Part shown: positions 24,714 to 33,203 of the stretch, piece by piece
How positions within the stretch are numbered: position 1 is the first letter of the stretch
How the letters are laid out: each line of letters begins with the position of its first letter
Origin: Chryseobacterium antibioticum
Lineage (GTDB): Bacteria > Bacteroidota > Bacteroidia > Flavobacteriales > Weeksellaceae
DNA length: 64,000 nucleotides
Direction of reading: 5' to 3'
NCBI RefSeq assembly: GCF_012927325.1
Contig: NZ_JABBGI010000007.1
Span: forward strand, 1 to 64,000
Made by a program: the position numbers and the translations under genes
The notes under the pieces: model-generated
Told to the model about the DNA's origin: nothing
Database searches by the model: none
Seen by the model: the letters and a program-made list of their open reading frames with translations, nothing else

Positions 24714-25720
24714 GCTGATTCTAGGGGGTTTTTAAACTTGTGATATACTATGATCATTCCTGTAAGGATCAGTGGCAGGAAAAGCCTGACTTCCCAAAAA
24801 AGCCCTACCAGAGTGATCATAAGAAGATATGGTGCCGAAAAGAAGAGATATCTTTGAAAAACGGCTCTGTTTTCTTTGCCACTACATAGCTTATAGATGA
24901 AATAGAGCACAATAACGGCAAAAATAAGTCCGGCAAGATTAAAAGGACTTGTAAAATTCCTGTCGATATAAAACCCTTCCACAAAAGTTGTCTGCTCCTG
25001 CTTAAGGATGATTCTGAGACCAAGATAAGGTACAAGAAAGGCTATAACCAAAGGAATAATTTTCCAGATGGCTTTATAGTTTCCTTCCTTCAAATCTTTT
25101 ATTCTAAAAAAAACCGCTGCAAAAAAAGCAATATTAAGACAGGCCGTCTCTCTTACAAACGTAGACAATATGGTAAAACCGATCAGAAGCCCGAAAAATA
25201 TATTGTTCTCTGTATCAAGATATTTTAAAATCAGAAAAACACCTGTCAGGTAGCAGCACAAAGCAATGGTATCACAGTTGGTAGGCGCATACTGTGTAAT
25301 GACAATAAAGAAAACCGACAAAAGGTGAATAATTCTCCTTGTATTGGTATTCTGAAGAAAGTCTACCGATTTCAGTTTAAATATCGTATTCAAAACAATA
25401 GAACATAAAACAAAAAACACACTGTTCATCAGAAAAAGTCCGTGATAAAAGGGAGTTCCATTTTTCGAAAGGAAATTTTTAAAAAAAGAAAGAGGTCCAT
25501 CGATCAGACTGTACATGAGGTCTGTCATGTGTACACTCATAAAATTCGGAATTACCCTATAGGCATATACCGAAGAGAATAGAAAATCTGGTGTTTTTTC
25601 CGATGTCTTCAATCTGGTATAGGAAGATTCAAATCCGTAATAGGACATGGCAAATAGCAGAAGCGGAAGTACTATTACAAATAGAAATCCGTTTATTTTT
25701 TCATCATTTTTTTTCAACAT
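24710..25720 (-). CDS. Polytopic membrane protein of unknown function
   Basis: A 336-residue protein with roughly nine hydrophobic helices and short basic loops. I do not recognise a family. Features include the opening MLKKNDEKINGFLFVIVLPLLL, a motif YAYRVIPNFMSVHMTDLMYSL after the first helix, and TILSTFVRETACLNI in the middle, which recalls integral membrane glycosyltransferase or DUF-type proteins with a conserved RET. It is translationally coupled to the EpsG-like gene, so a shared role in glycan assembly is plausible but unproven. Confidence 0.7.
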   Translation of the reverse strand: MLKKNDEKINGFLFVIVLPLLLFAMSYYGFESSYTRLKTSEKTPDFLFSSVYAYRVIPNFMSVHMTDLMYSLIDGPLSFFKNFLSKNGTPFYHGLFLMNSVFFVLCSIVLNTIFKLKSVDFLQNTNTRRIIHLLSVFFIVITQYAPTNCDTIALCCYLTGVFLILKYLDTENNIFFGLLIGFTILSTFVRETACLNIAFFAAVFFRIKDLKEGNYKAIWKIIPLVIAFLVPYLGLRIILKQEQTTFVEGFYIDRNFTSPFNLAGLIFAVIVLYFIYKLCSGKENRAVFQRYLFFSAPYLLMITLVGLFWEVRLFLPLILTGMIIVYHKFKNPLESA

Positions 25721-25792
25721 ATCTAAAAACAGATTCTTATTTATTTAATAATAATATTAGTTTAAAATATATTTTTTGAGAGGGAACTTTTG

Positions 25793-25800
25793 CAAAAGTA
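25793..25800 (-). promoter_or_regulatory. -7 box for the membrane protein pair
   Basis: TACTTTTG on the minus strand, 72 bases before the start at 25720. It is divergent from the plus-strand promoter at 25866-25895. No good -33 match. Confidence 0.35.
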
Positions 25801-25865
25801 GATTATTTTTTTATTCTGCCTAGAATATTTTGTTGATTTTCAGACAAAACTTATAGCCGAAATGT

Positions 25866-25895
25866 TTTGAACTAAAACTGAAAAAATTAAATTTG
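25866..25895 (+). promoter_or_regulatory. Promoter of the MMPL-acyltransferase gene and dar genes
   Basis: TTTG (25866-25869), an 18-base spacer, then TAAATTTG (25888-25895). This is a full match to the Bacteroidota pattern. The start codon at 25917 lies 21 bases past the -7 box, giving a leader of about 15 bases. Confidence 0.6.
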
Positions 25896-25916
25896 CAGAC
25901 TTGATCTCACAATGTA

Positions 25917-28900
25917 ATGCATCGTTTTTTTATATTTTTATATTATCTGATTTCTAAAAACAGAATTTTTTCTGCCATTATTGCTTTGGGGATAGCTGGA
26001 ATATGCGGTTTTTTTGCTTCAAAAATTAATTTTGAGGAGGATATTAATCAGATCATCCCTAAAAATGAAAAATCTGATCTTACGGCAAAAGTTCTTAAGC
26101 AACTGAATTTTTCGGATAAGATTATTGTGATCATAGAGAACAAATCCCACGAAGATAGTTTTCAGCTTTCTGAAACCGCTGATACTTTTCTACAGAAAAT
26201 TGAACCTTTGAAGAATTACATTGGTTCTGTTCAGGGAAAGGTAAACGACAATGAGATCTCGGAAACCTTTGATTTTGTAAGCCAAAACCTGCCACTTTTC
26301 CTTGATGAAAATGATTATAAGGAAATTGAACAGAAACTTCAGAAAGACAGCATTTCAAAACAAATAGAGAACAATTATGTATCTCTGGTTTCGCCAACGA
26401 GTCTTGTGATGAAAGATTTCATCAAAAAAGATCCTCTGGGAATTACTTATTTAGGAATCAAGAAATTAAATGCTTTAAACATAAGCAAAGACTTCAAACT
26501 TGAAGATAGCTATATCGTCACAAAAGACGGAAAAAACCTCCTTCTTTTCATTGACCCTAAAAATAAGAGCAACGATACTAAGAGCAACGAAGCTTTTATC
26601 AACCAGCTCAATCAAATTAAAGATCATATCAATAAAGAGTTCAAAGAAAAAACGGAGCTCAGCTATTTCGGTTCGCCGGTTATCGCTGTAGCCAATGCAC
26701 AACAGATCAAAAAGGACATCCAGAATACGGTAATGATCTCCATGACGGTACTGCTGATCCTGCTGATTTATTATTTCAGGAACTTTTTCACACCTATTAT
26801 TGTATTCCTTCCAACTGTTTTTTCAGTTTTACTGGCCCTGCTGATTCTTTATTTTATCAAAGACAAAATCTCAGCTATTTCCTTAAGTGTGGGTGCTATT
26901 CTTATTGGGATCACAATAGATTATGCACTCCATATTCTTACGCATTACAAGCATAACAATAATATAGAAGAGCTTTATAAGGAGATCACTCAACCCATCA
27001 TATTGAGCAGTGCTACGACTGCCGTGTCTTTTCTATGTCTGGTATTTGTCCGCTCCGAAGCATTGAAGGATCTCGGCCTTTTTGCCGCCATTACTGTTAT
27101 TTTATCGTCCATTACCGCGCTAATCATTGTTCCCCAGCTTTATAAACCAAAGCAGAAAGAAGGCCATCACAGCACCAATTTTATTGATAAGATAGGTTCT
27201 TATCCGTATGAGAAAAACAAACCTCTGATCATTGGCTGTTCAGTACTCATCATTGCCTGTCTGTTTGGTTTCAGACACGTGGGTTTCAATGAGGATATCG
27301 GGGCACTCAATTTTATTCCGAAAGAATTAAAAATAAGCGAGGCCAAACTGCAGAAGCTTTCTGATATTACGTCAAAATCTATTTACACCATTTCTTACGG
27401 GAATTCGGAGGAACAAGCACTGACAAGAAACTCCCGTCTGAGTAGTTTCCTGGAGAAGGAAAAAAAAGAAGGGAAGATCCTTAGCTACAGTTCACTCGGA
27501 AATGTTGTCCTTTCTGAAAAAGATCAGAAACGCAGGATCGCAGTATGGAATACATTCTGGAGTGCTGATAAAAAAAGCAGAACTGTTTCAGAACTGGTGA
27601 ACAGCGGAACTCAATTTGGATTCAACAGCAGTGCTTTTGACAGCTTTAATACTATTTTAAGTAAGAATTACACAACATTAAGCCTTAAGGACTACGAGAA
27701 GGTAAAAGCATTACAAATCTCTGAGTTTCTTAGCAATGAAAACGGTTTCTATACGGTTTCCAATGTGGTAAAAATAGATGAAAAGAAAAGAGACGCCTTC
27801 ATAAAAGACGTTGAAAAAAATCACGATGCCCTGGCTATCGACCGTCAGCAGATGAACGAAAACTTCCTGGGGTTGCTGAAAAGAGATTTCAGTACACTGA
27901 TTAATTATTCCCTTTTAGCTATCGTCCTGACGATCATTGTTTTCTTCAGGAATTTTGAACTTACAGTTCTTACGATGTTTCCTATTGTATTAACCGGAGT
28001 TGTAACGGCGGGTATCCTGTATTTCCTGAGACTGGAATTAAATATTTTCAGTACCGTAGTTTGTACACTGGTTTTTGGTGTAGGAGATGATTTCAGTATT
28101 TTCCTGACGAAAGCTATGCAGAAGGAACACACAACAGGGAAAAACGAGCTTCCTACCTACAGAACATCTATTATTCTGGCCGTTTTCACCACAATATTGT
28201 CTATCGGTTCTTTGATTTTTGCAAAACATCCGGCTTTACATTCACTGGCACTGGTTGCTTTGATCGGAATGTTCTCTGTGATCATCATCACCTCAACATT
28301 GTACCCGTTCTGGTTTAGATTGCTAATAACGAACAGAGCAAAGAAGGGACTTTCTCCCATCACTTTCAGACTGTTTTTAAGATGCATCATTTCATTCTTT
28401 TACTACGGATTGGGAGGATTGATTTTTTCACTGATCGGAAGTATCTTTATCAAGAGATCAAAAGGGAAAACTTTAGATATCATTAAATTAATTTTAGCTA
28501 AATTCTTAACATCCGTGCTGCACCTCAGTCCTTTTGTAAGAAAAAGAGTCATAAAAAACCCTTCGGAAGATTTCAGTAAACCGGCCGTGATCATCGCCAA
28601 CCACACTTCTTTTCTGGACACGCTGGCTATTGCTATGGCTACGCATAAAATCATTTATCTGGTGAATGACTGGGTCTACGAATCGCCAGTTTTTGGAAAA
28701 TTGGTAAAAGCGCTCGGCTTTTATCCTGTTTCGCAGGGAATCGAGAACGGCATGGAAAAACTGAAAGAAAAAATTGATCAGGGATATTCTCTGGTTGTTT
28801 TCCCGGAAGCGGAACGTTCTTATACCAACGATGTGAAAAGGTTCCACAAAGGAGCATTCTACCTGGCTGAACAGTTTGAACTGGACATCCTTCCCTTATA

Positions 28901-29570
28901 TATTCACGGGAATTCTGAAGTACTGCCGAAAGGAGACTTCATCATCTACGACGGAAGCATCACGGTAAAAGTAGGTGAAAGAATCAGTAAAGATGATCTG
29001 AGTTTTGGAAAAAACTATTCTGAAAGGACGAAAAAGATCAACGCTTATTTCAGAGAAAAGTTTGCGGAATTGAGAAACGAACTGGAGGATGAAAATTATT
29101 TCAGGAAAAAATTATTCTTTAGTTATTTATTCAAGGACAGTGAAGTGGTCAAAGAAGTTAAAGATGATTTTAATGCCAACAAATCCGTTTATTTTGAATT
29201 AAACAAACATATTCCAAGGGATGCCTCTATTCTGCATATGGCAAGTGATTTCGGACAGAAAGACGTATTGCTGACCCTTTATCAGGCGGAAAGAAGGATT
29301 TTTTCACTCATTAAGAATGAGGACAGAAGACAGACGGCTATGCAAACTTATCTGGTTAAAAGAAGAAAGCTTCATTACATTAAAGACCTTGCAAAAATTA
29401 ATAAGCCAATCGATATCCTTTTAGTTTCAGATAAGAGTTTCGACATCCATACGTTAAAGGAATTACCCGAAACTATAATTTTCCTGAATACCACACATTC
29501 AGCACCGGGCCATTCAGATTACTATGAAGAATTTAATTCAAAGGGAATAAAAATATTCAAAAAACACTAA
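25917..29570 (+). CDS. MMPL/RND exporter fused to PlsC-type acyltransferase and a methyltransferase-like tail
   Basis: A 1217-residue inner membrane fusion. Residues 1 to about 830 form a two-repeat MMPL/RND transporter: each half has a large periplasmic loop and helices, with GITIDYALH (near 328) and GVGDDFSIF (near 720) in the matching helices. Next comes a PlsC-like acyltransferase with NHTSFLD (895-901, the HX4D site) and FPEAERS (near 961). The last 140 residues resemble a class I methyltransferase fold, but the glycine-rich loop is replaced by ILHMASDFGQKD, so this part looks degenerate. The usual pigment-cluster position, first gene before darA, suggests export and acyl transfer of the resorcinol or polyene lipid. 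Confidence 0.88.
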   Translation: MHRFFIFLYYLISKNRIFSAIIALGIAGICGFFASKINFEEDINQIIPKNEKSDLTAKVLKQLNFSDKIIVIIENKSHEDSFQLSETADTFLQKIEPLKNYIGSVQGKVNDNEISETFDFVSQNLPLFLDENDYKEIEQKLQKDSISKQIENNYVSLVSPTSLVMKDFIKKDPLGITYLGIKKLNALNISKDFKLEDSYIVTKDGKNLLLFIDPKNKSNDTKSNEAFINQLNQIKDHINKEFKEKTELSYFGSPVIAVANAQQIKKDIQNTVMISMTVLLILLIYYFRNFFTPIIVFLPTVFSVLLALLILYFIKDKISAISLSVGAILIGITIDYALHILTHYKHNNNIEELYKEITQPIILSSATTAVSFLCLVFVRSEALKDLGLFAAITVILSSITALIIVPQLYKPKQKEGHHSTNFIDKIGSYPYEKNKPLIIGCSVLIIACLFGFRHVGFNEDIGALNFIPKELKISEAKLQKLSDITSKSIYTISYGNSEEQALTRNSRLSSFLEKEKKEGKILSYSSLGNVVLSEKDQKRRIAVWNTFWSADKKSRTVSELVNSGTQFGFNSSAFDSFNTILSKNYTTLSLKDYEKVKALQISEFLSNENGFYTVSNVVKIDEKKRDAFIKDVEKNHDALAIDRQQMNENFLGLLKRDFSTLINYSLLAIVLTIIVFFRNFELTVLTMFPIVLTGVVTAGILYFLRLELNIFSTVVCTLVFGVGDDFSIFLTKAMQKEHTTGKNELPTYRTSIILAVFTTILSIGSLIFAKHPALHSLALVALIGMFSVIIITSTLYPFWFRLLITNRAKKGLSPITFRLFLRCIISFFYYGLGGLIFSLIGSIFIKRSKGKTLDIIKLILAKFLTSVLHLSPFVRKRVIKNPSEDFSKPAVIIANHTSFLDTLAIAMATHKIIYLVNDWVYESPVFGKLVKALGFYPVSQGIENGMEKLKEKIDQGYSLVVFPEAERSYTNDVKRFHKGAFYLAEQFELDILPLYIHGNSEVLPKGDFIIYDGSITVKVGERISKDDLSFGKNYSERTKKINAYFREKFAELRNELEDENYFRKKLFFSYLFKDSEVVKEVKDDFNANKSVYFELNKHIPRDASILHMASDFGQKDVLLTLYQAERRIFSLIKNEDRRQTAMQTYLVKRRKLHYIKDLAKINKPIDILLVSDKSFDIHTLKELPETIIFLNTTHSAPGHSDYYEEFNSKGIKIFKKH

Positions 29571-29586
29571 ATAAATATGAAAAGCA

Positions 29587-29594
29587 TATTTTTG
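29587..29594 (+). promoter_or_regulatory. Possible -7 box before darA
   Basis: TATTTTTG fits TAnnTTTG and lies 19 bases before the darA start. No TTG at -33 distance, so darA may depend on read-through from the MMPL gene. Confidence 0.3.
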
Positions 29595-29613
29595 TAACCG
29601 CTAAAGAATATTA

Positions 29614-30528
29614 ATGAAAAAAAACATACTCGTTATCTACTATTCACAGACCGGCCAACTGGAAGATATTGTGAAGAATGTGGCTCAACCTTTTGAAGCC
29701 AAAAAGGATGAATATGACGTTATCTATTATAATATTCAGCTGAAGGAAGAATTTCCTTTCCCGTGGCCGGGTGATGTGTTCTTCAATACTTTTCCTGAAT
29801 CTTATCTTCAGATCCCGAAAGAGATCTTTCCTCCTTCTGAAGAGATTCTGAGCAAAAAGTACGACCTCATCTTATTCGGATATCAGGTTTGGTATCTTAC
29901 GCCTTCTATTCCTGTCATCTCTTTTTTAAAGAGTGGTTTTGCGGAAAGAATACTGAAAGACACAGATGTGGTGACCATCTCAGGAACCAGAAATATGTGG
30001 ATGCTTTCTCAGGAAAAACTTAAGGTATATTTAAAAGATCTCGGGGCAAAACTGGTAGGAAATATCGCTTTAGTAGACAGACATGACAATTATACAAGTG
30101 TACTGACAATCTTACGCTGGCTGACTACAGGACAAAAGGAAAAATCAGGAATGCTTCCCGCCGCCGGGGTTTCGGATGAAGAAATTTCGGGCTCTGTGAA
30201 GTACGGAAACATTATAGAAAAGCATTTCAGTAGCGGAAACTTATCTGGTCTTCAGCCTGAACTGGTACAGAACGGAGCCGTAGAGATCCGTCCTTTTTTG
30301 GTAAGGGTAGAAAAAGTAGGAAACAAGATCTTCACAATATGGTCCAATCTCATTATCAAGAAAAAAGAGAAACGTCCATTGCTGATAAAATTCTTTAAGG
30401 TATATTTGATGGCTGCGATATGGATTATCTCACCTGTCGTCTTAGTTTTACACTTACTGACAACCCCTATATTTTGGTATAAAAGACAAAAACAAAAAAC
30501 ATATTTACAAGGAATTAATTTAAAATAG
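29614..30528 (+). CDS. darA: Dialkylresorcinol biosynthesis enzyme DarA
   Basis: A 304-residue flavodoxin-like protein. The N-terminal VIYYSQTGQLEDIV is an FMN phosphate-binding loop, and FGYQVWYLTPSIPVISFL and VVTISGTRNMW form the flavin site. A hydrophobic segment near the C-terminus (MAAIWIISPVVLVLHLLTT) would anchor it to the inner membrane. In the known DarA/DarB pathway, DarB condenses two beta-keto-type acyl chains to a cyclohexanedione and DarA is needed for aromatisation to the 2,5-dialkylresorcinol. The darB start is one base after the stop, as in other dar clusters. The family call is confident; the reaction is from family knowledge. Confidence 0.9.
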   Translation: MKKNILVIYYSQTGQLEDIVKNVAQPFEAKKDEYDVIYYNIQLKEEFPFPWPGDVFFNTFPESYLQIPKEIFPPSEEILSKKYDLILFGYQVWYLTPSIPVISFLKSGFAERILKDTDVVTISGTRNMWMLSQEKLKVYLKDLGAKLVGNIALVDRHDNYTSVLTILRWLTTGQKEKSGMLPAAGVSDEEISGSVKYGNIIEKHFSSGNLSGLQPELVQNGAVEIRPFLVRVEKVGNKIFTIWSNLIIKKKEKRPLLIKFFKVYLMAAIWIISPVVLVLHLLTTPIFWYKRQKQKTYLQGINLK

Positions 30529-30529
30529 A

Positions 30530-31669
30530 ATGTACGACGTATTTATAACAAAAGCATCAACATATTTACCTAATAACCCGGTATCAAATGATGAAATGGA
30601 GACTTATCTTGGTCTGATAAATGACGCTCCTTCTAAAGCAAAATCATTGATTTTAAGAAATAACAAGATCACGACAAGATACTATGCTTTGGACAAAGAA
30701 GGAAATCCTACTCACACCAATGCACAACTGACCGCAAAAGCGGTAGAAGGACTATTCGATGAAAACTTCAAAAAGGAAGATATGAAACTGTTGTCTGTAG
30801 GAACTACTTCTCCGGATCAGATGCAGCCTTCACACGCTTCTATGGTTCATGGCGAACTGAATATCGGTAAATCTATTGAAATTAATACCGCTACAGGTCT
30901 CTGCAACTCCGGAATGAATGCCCTGAACTACGGATTCCTTTCCGTAAAGGCTGGTGTACATGACAACGCTATTTGTGCGGGATCGGAGAGAATGTCTGCA
31001 TGGATGACGGCAGATAAATTCAACCATGAAGCTGAAAACTTAAAAGCATTGGAAGAAAGACCTATCGTTGCCTTCAAGAGAGAATTCCTGAGATGGATGC
31101 TTTCTGACGGTGCAGGTTCGTTCCTTCTTCAAAATAAGCCAAGAGAAAATGGAATTTCTTTAAAAATAGATTTCATCGATTTTTATTCTTACGCTCACGA
31201 GATCGAAGCATGTATGTATGCAGGATGCGACAAGCTGGAAGACGGAAGTCTGAAATCATGGGCAGATTATCCTTCTGATGAATGGCTGAAAGAGTCTATT
31301 TTTGCGATAAAACAGGACACTAAAATTCTGGACAAATACATCCTCGTAAAAGGTGCTGAAAGCTTAAGATCCTCTTTTGACAAACATAATCTGGATCCTG
31401 AAAAGATAGACCATGTTCTTGCTCATATTTCTTCCGGCTACTTTAAAGATGGCTTAAGAGAAGAATTTGCTAAAAAAGGAATGGATTTCCCTGCAGAGAA
31501 ATGGTTCTATAACCTTTCTGAGGTAGGAAACATCGGTGCCGGTTCTATTTTCATCGCATTGGAAGAATTAATGAATTCAGGAACGCTGAAAAAAGGAGAA
31601 AAAGTATTGCTGTGTGTTCCAGAGAGTGGAAGATTTGCCTACTCTTGTGCCTTATTAACGGTTTGCTAA
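30530..31669 (+). CDS. darB: Dialkylresorcinol condensing enzyme DarB
   Basis: A 379-residue ketosynthase of the FabH/KAS III type. The catalytic Cys is C125 in TATGLCNSGMNAL, the His is in HVLAHISSGYF and the Asn in NLSEVGNIGAGS. DarB joins two acyl precursors head to head and cyclises them to form the 1,3-cyclohexanedione that becomes the dialkylresorcinol half of flexirubins. It is tightly packed between darA (one-base gap) and a hotdog dehydratase (TAATG overlap). All three catalytic residues are present, so it should be active. Confidence 0.93.
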   Translation: MYDVFITKASTYLPNNPVSNDEMETYLGLINDAPSKAKSLILRNNKITTRYYALDKEGNPTHTNAQLTAKAVEGLFDENFKKEDMKLLSVGTTSPDQMQPSHASMVHGELNIGKSIEINTATGLCNSGMNALNYGFLSVKAGVHDNAICAGSERMSAWMTADKFNHEAENLKALEERPIVAFKREFLRWMLSDGAGSFLLQNKPRENGISLKIDFIDFYSYAHEIEACMYAGCDKLEDGSLKSWADYPSDEWLKESIFAIKQDTKILDKYILVKGAESLRSSFDKHNLDPEKIDHVLAHISSGYFKDGLREEFAKKGMDFPAEKWFYNLSEVGNIGAGSIFIALEELMNSGTLKKGEKVLLCVPESGRFAYSCALLTVC

Positions 31670-32100
31670 TGGAGCACAAACTACCGACATCCGACAAAGA
31701 TTTTGTAGGAAGCCTTATTCCACAGCGTTCTCCATTTGTCATGGTTCATGAACTGATGGAATACACTGATGAACATCTTGTGTCCGGATTTGAAATTAAA
31801 GAAGACAACATTTTTATTCAGGACGGAACTTTTCAGGCTTCGGGACTCATTGAGCACCAGGCACAGAGTGTCGCCTTACATACAGGATATAAGTACTATC
31901 TTTTAGGAAAAGATGCTCCTACAGGATATATAGGTGCTATTAAATCTTTTGAGGCAGAAACGCTTCCAAAAACAGGAGACCTTCTGATATCAGAAGTAAC
32001 GATTCTGAATGAAGTAATGGGGGTAACACTGGTAGACATCGTGACTAAACTGAATGATGTGATCATTGCAAAATCCCAAATGAAAACTGCTGTAAAATAA
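31669..32100 (+). CDS. Hotdog 3-hydroxyacyl-ACP dehydratase-like protein 1
   Basis: A 143-residue hotdog protein of the FabZ/ApeP-like group. I choose the ATG at 31669, which overlaps the darB stop (TAATG) and gives the start MEHKLPTSDKDF; the longer frame would run inside darB. The core IPQRSPFVMVHELMEY aligns with the FabZ motif LPHRYPfLLVD, with His replaced by Gln at the HR position. Segment GTFQASGLIEHQAQSVAL fits the helix with the catalytic acid. It probably dehydrates or binds ACP-linked hydroxyacyl chains in polyene formation. It is co-transcribed with a similar gene five bases on. Confidence 0.8.
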   Translation: MEHKLPTSDKDFVGSLIPQRSPFVMVHELMEYTDEHLVSGFEIKEDNIFIQDGTFQASGLIEHQAQSVALHTGYKYYLLGKDAPTGYIGAIKSFEAETLPKTGDLLISEVTILNEVMGVTLVDIVTKLNDVIIAKSQMKTAVK

Positions 32101-32105
32101 ATGTA

Positions 32106-32549
32106 ATGGAAATCAAGGAAGACCACCTCATCAATATACACAACTTTCTGCCGCACCGCGAACCGATGCTGATGGCAGATTATATCCTGGAATTGACCAA
32201 AGAAAAAGTTGTGACTTCCTTTGAAATAAAGGGCGATAATATCTTTGTCCACAATGGTGAATTTGCAGAAGCAGGCCTGATCGAAAATCTGGCTCAAACC
32301 TGTTCATCTATTCACGGACAGAGCTTCTTTGAAAACCCTGAAGCAGATACCAAAGTAATAGGCTTTATTACCAACATCAAAAAGATTGAATTATTTGGCC
32401 TTCCAAAGACAGGCGATAAGATCATTTCAAAAGCCTCATTGATCTCTCAATATGAAAACATCTGTCATATCTTTTGTGAGACGTTCAATAATGATGAATT
32501 GCTAATCAGAGCAGAGATCAATCTGTTTATTCAGGAAGTGAAACCATAA
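32106..32549 (+). CDS. Hotdog 3-hydroxyacyl-ACP dehydratase-like protein 2
   Basis: A 147-residue paralogue of the preceding gene. It has the conserved FLPHREPMLMADYI motif with the catalytic His intact, and FAEAGLIENLAQTCSSIHG with the acidic residue. Such ApeP/FabZ-type proteins make the trans double bonds of aryl polyenes. The pair may act as a heterodimer, since the first copy has lost the His at the usual position while this one keeps it. It ends the first plus-strand pigment unit; a terminator follows 25 bases later. Confidence 0.82.
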   Translation: MEIKEDHLINIHNFLPHREPMLMADYILELTKEKVVTSFEIKGDNIFVHNGEFAEAGLIENLAQTCSSIHGQSFFENPEADTKVIGFITNIKKIELFGLPKTGDKIISKASLISQYENICHIFCETFNNDELLIRAEINLFIQEVKP

Positions 32550-32573
32550 AAATCATTTATTTAAAATAATAAG

Positions 32574-32599
32574 CCAACCCCAATAAAGGTTGGTTTTTT
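32574..32599 (+). terminator. Terminator after the dar/dehydratase unit
   Basis: CCAACC pairs with GGTTGG (32574-32593) across eight bases and runs into a stretch of six T. It is 25 bases after the dehydratase stop. Confidence 0.8.
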
Positions 32600-32610
32600 G
32601 TTTATATATG

Positions 32611-32766
32611 CTGGTGGTGGTGGGAAGCTGGAGGCCGGGAGAGGGAAGTTTCTCGAGGTGAAAAAAATTGCAACAGTACGGTTTTATTGTCCTTTTAAAA
32701 CTGCTTCATCAAATGGGTATTATAAACTGGCAGATATTGAAAGCCCCCATCTTCCTACTTCCATCC
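32611..32766. repeat. Purine-rich interspersed repeat with opposed arms
   Basis: The 32550-32851 gap has no convincing gene. A purine-rich stretch (GGGAAGCTGGAGGCCGGGAG, 32622-32641, plus GAGGGAAG) is matched in inverted sense by a pyrimidine-rich stretch CCCCCATCTTCCTACTTCC near 32744-32762. A 64-codon open frame covers it but reads as low-complexity Gly/Lys and I do not accept it. The look is that of short intergenic repeats seen in Chryseobacterium-type genomes. Confidence 0.5.
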
Positions 32767-32851
32767 AATTTTTTATTCCAAATTCAGGTTAAGTGTGATC
32801 CCAAATATTTTATCCCCTCTATTTTTCTATATATTTGATGAAAATAAAATA

Positions 32852-33121
32852 ATGAGTGTAAAAGTAAGGTTCTATTCAGATCATGTTGAATTCGAGTTTG
32901 AAAATTCTGTTGAGTTTCCGGTAGCTCCGCAAATTGGGGATGAAGTGAATCTTCTTTCATTTTTTAAATACCAGACTTCCGAGAGAATAGAATATTACAG
33001 CAATATGGAAGATCTTGATCTGTATAATGATGCTCTCGTTTCACAACGTACCTGGTGCAATGATCTTGAGAAGAAAGAGGTCTATTTGCTGGTTAAGCTG
33101 AATTACAGACAAAGGAAATAA
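32852..33121 (+). CDS. Small conserved-looking protein of unknown function
   Basis: An 89-residue soluble protein. I prefer the ATG at 32852 (MSVKVRFYSDHVEFEFENSV); the longer reading adds a hydrophobic stretch that looks accidental. The pattern of short strands (VKVRFYSDHVEFEF, IGDEVNLLSFF) and the C-terminal KKEVYLLVKLNYRQRK suggests a small beta barrel, but no family is recognised. It stands alone between a repeat and the convergent M16 gene. A bidirectional-looking hairpin follows. Confidence 0.6.
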   Translation: MSVKVRFYSDHVEFEFENSVEFPVAPQIGDEVNLLSFFKYQTSERIEYYSNMEDLDLYNDALVSQRTWCNDLEKKEVYLLVKLNYRQRK

Positions 33122-33150
33122 AGAATTCCCTTTCAAAATTAAATGTAGAA

Positions 33151-33181
33151 AACAAAAAAGCGGAGCATGACTGCTCCGCTT
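33151..33181 (-). terminator. Terminator after the M16 peptidase, shared hairpin
   Basis: A perfect 10-bp stem AAGCGGAGCA / TGCTCCGCTT (33158-33181) with loop TGAC. On the minus strand it is followed by six T. It may also end the plus-strand small gene, though the plus-strand T run is weak. Confidence 0.85.
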
Positions 33182-33203
33182 AAAAGTTTGGTATCGTAAA
33201 AGT

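Noticed and set aside
32598..32792. 64-codon plus-strand open frame
   Set aside because: It lies on the purine-rich repeat, has a biased Gly/Lys start and no homology signal; read as non-coding.
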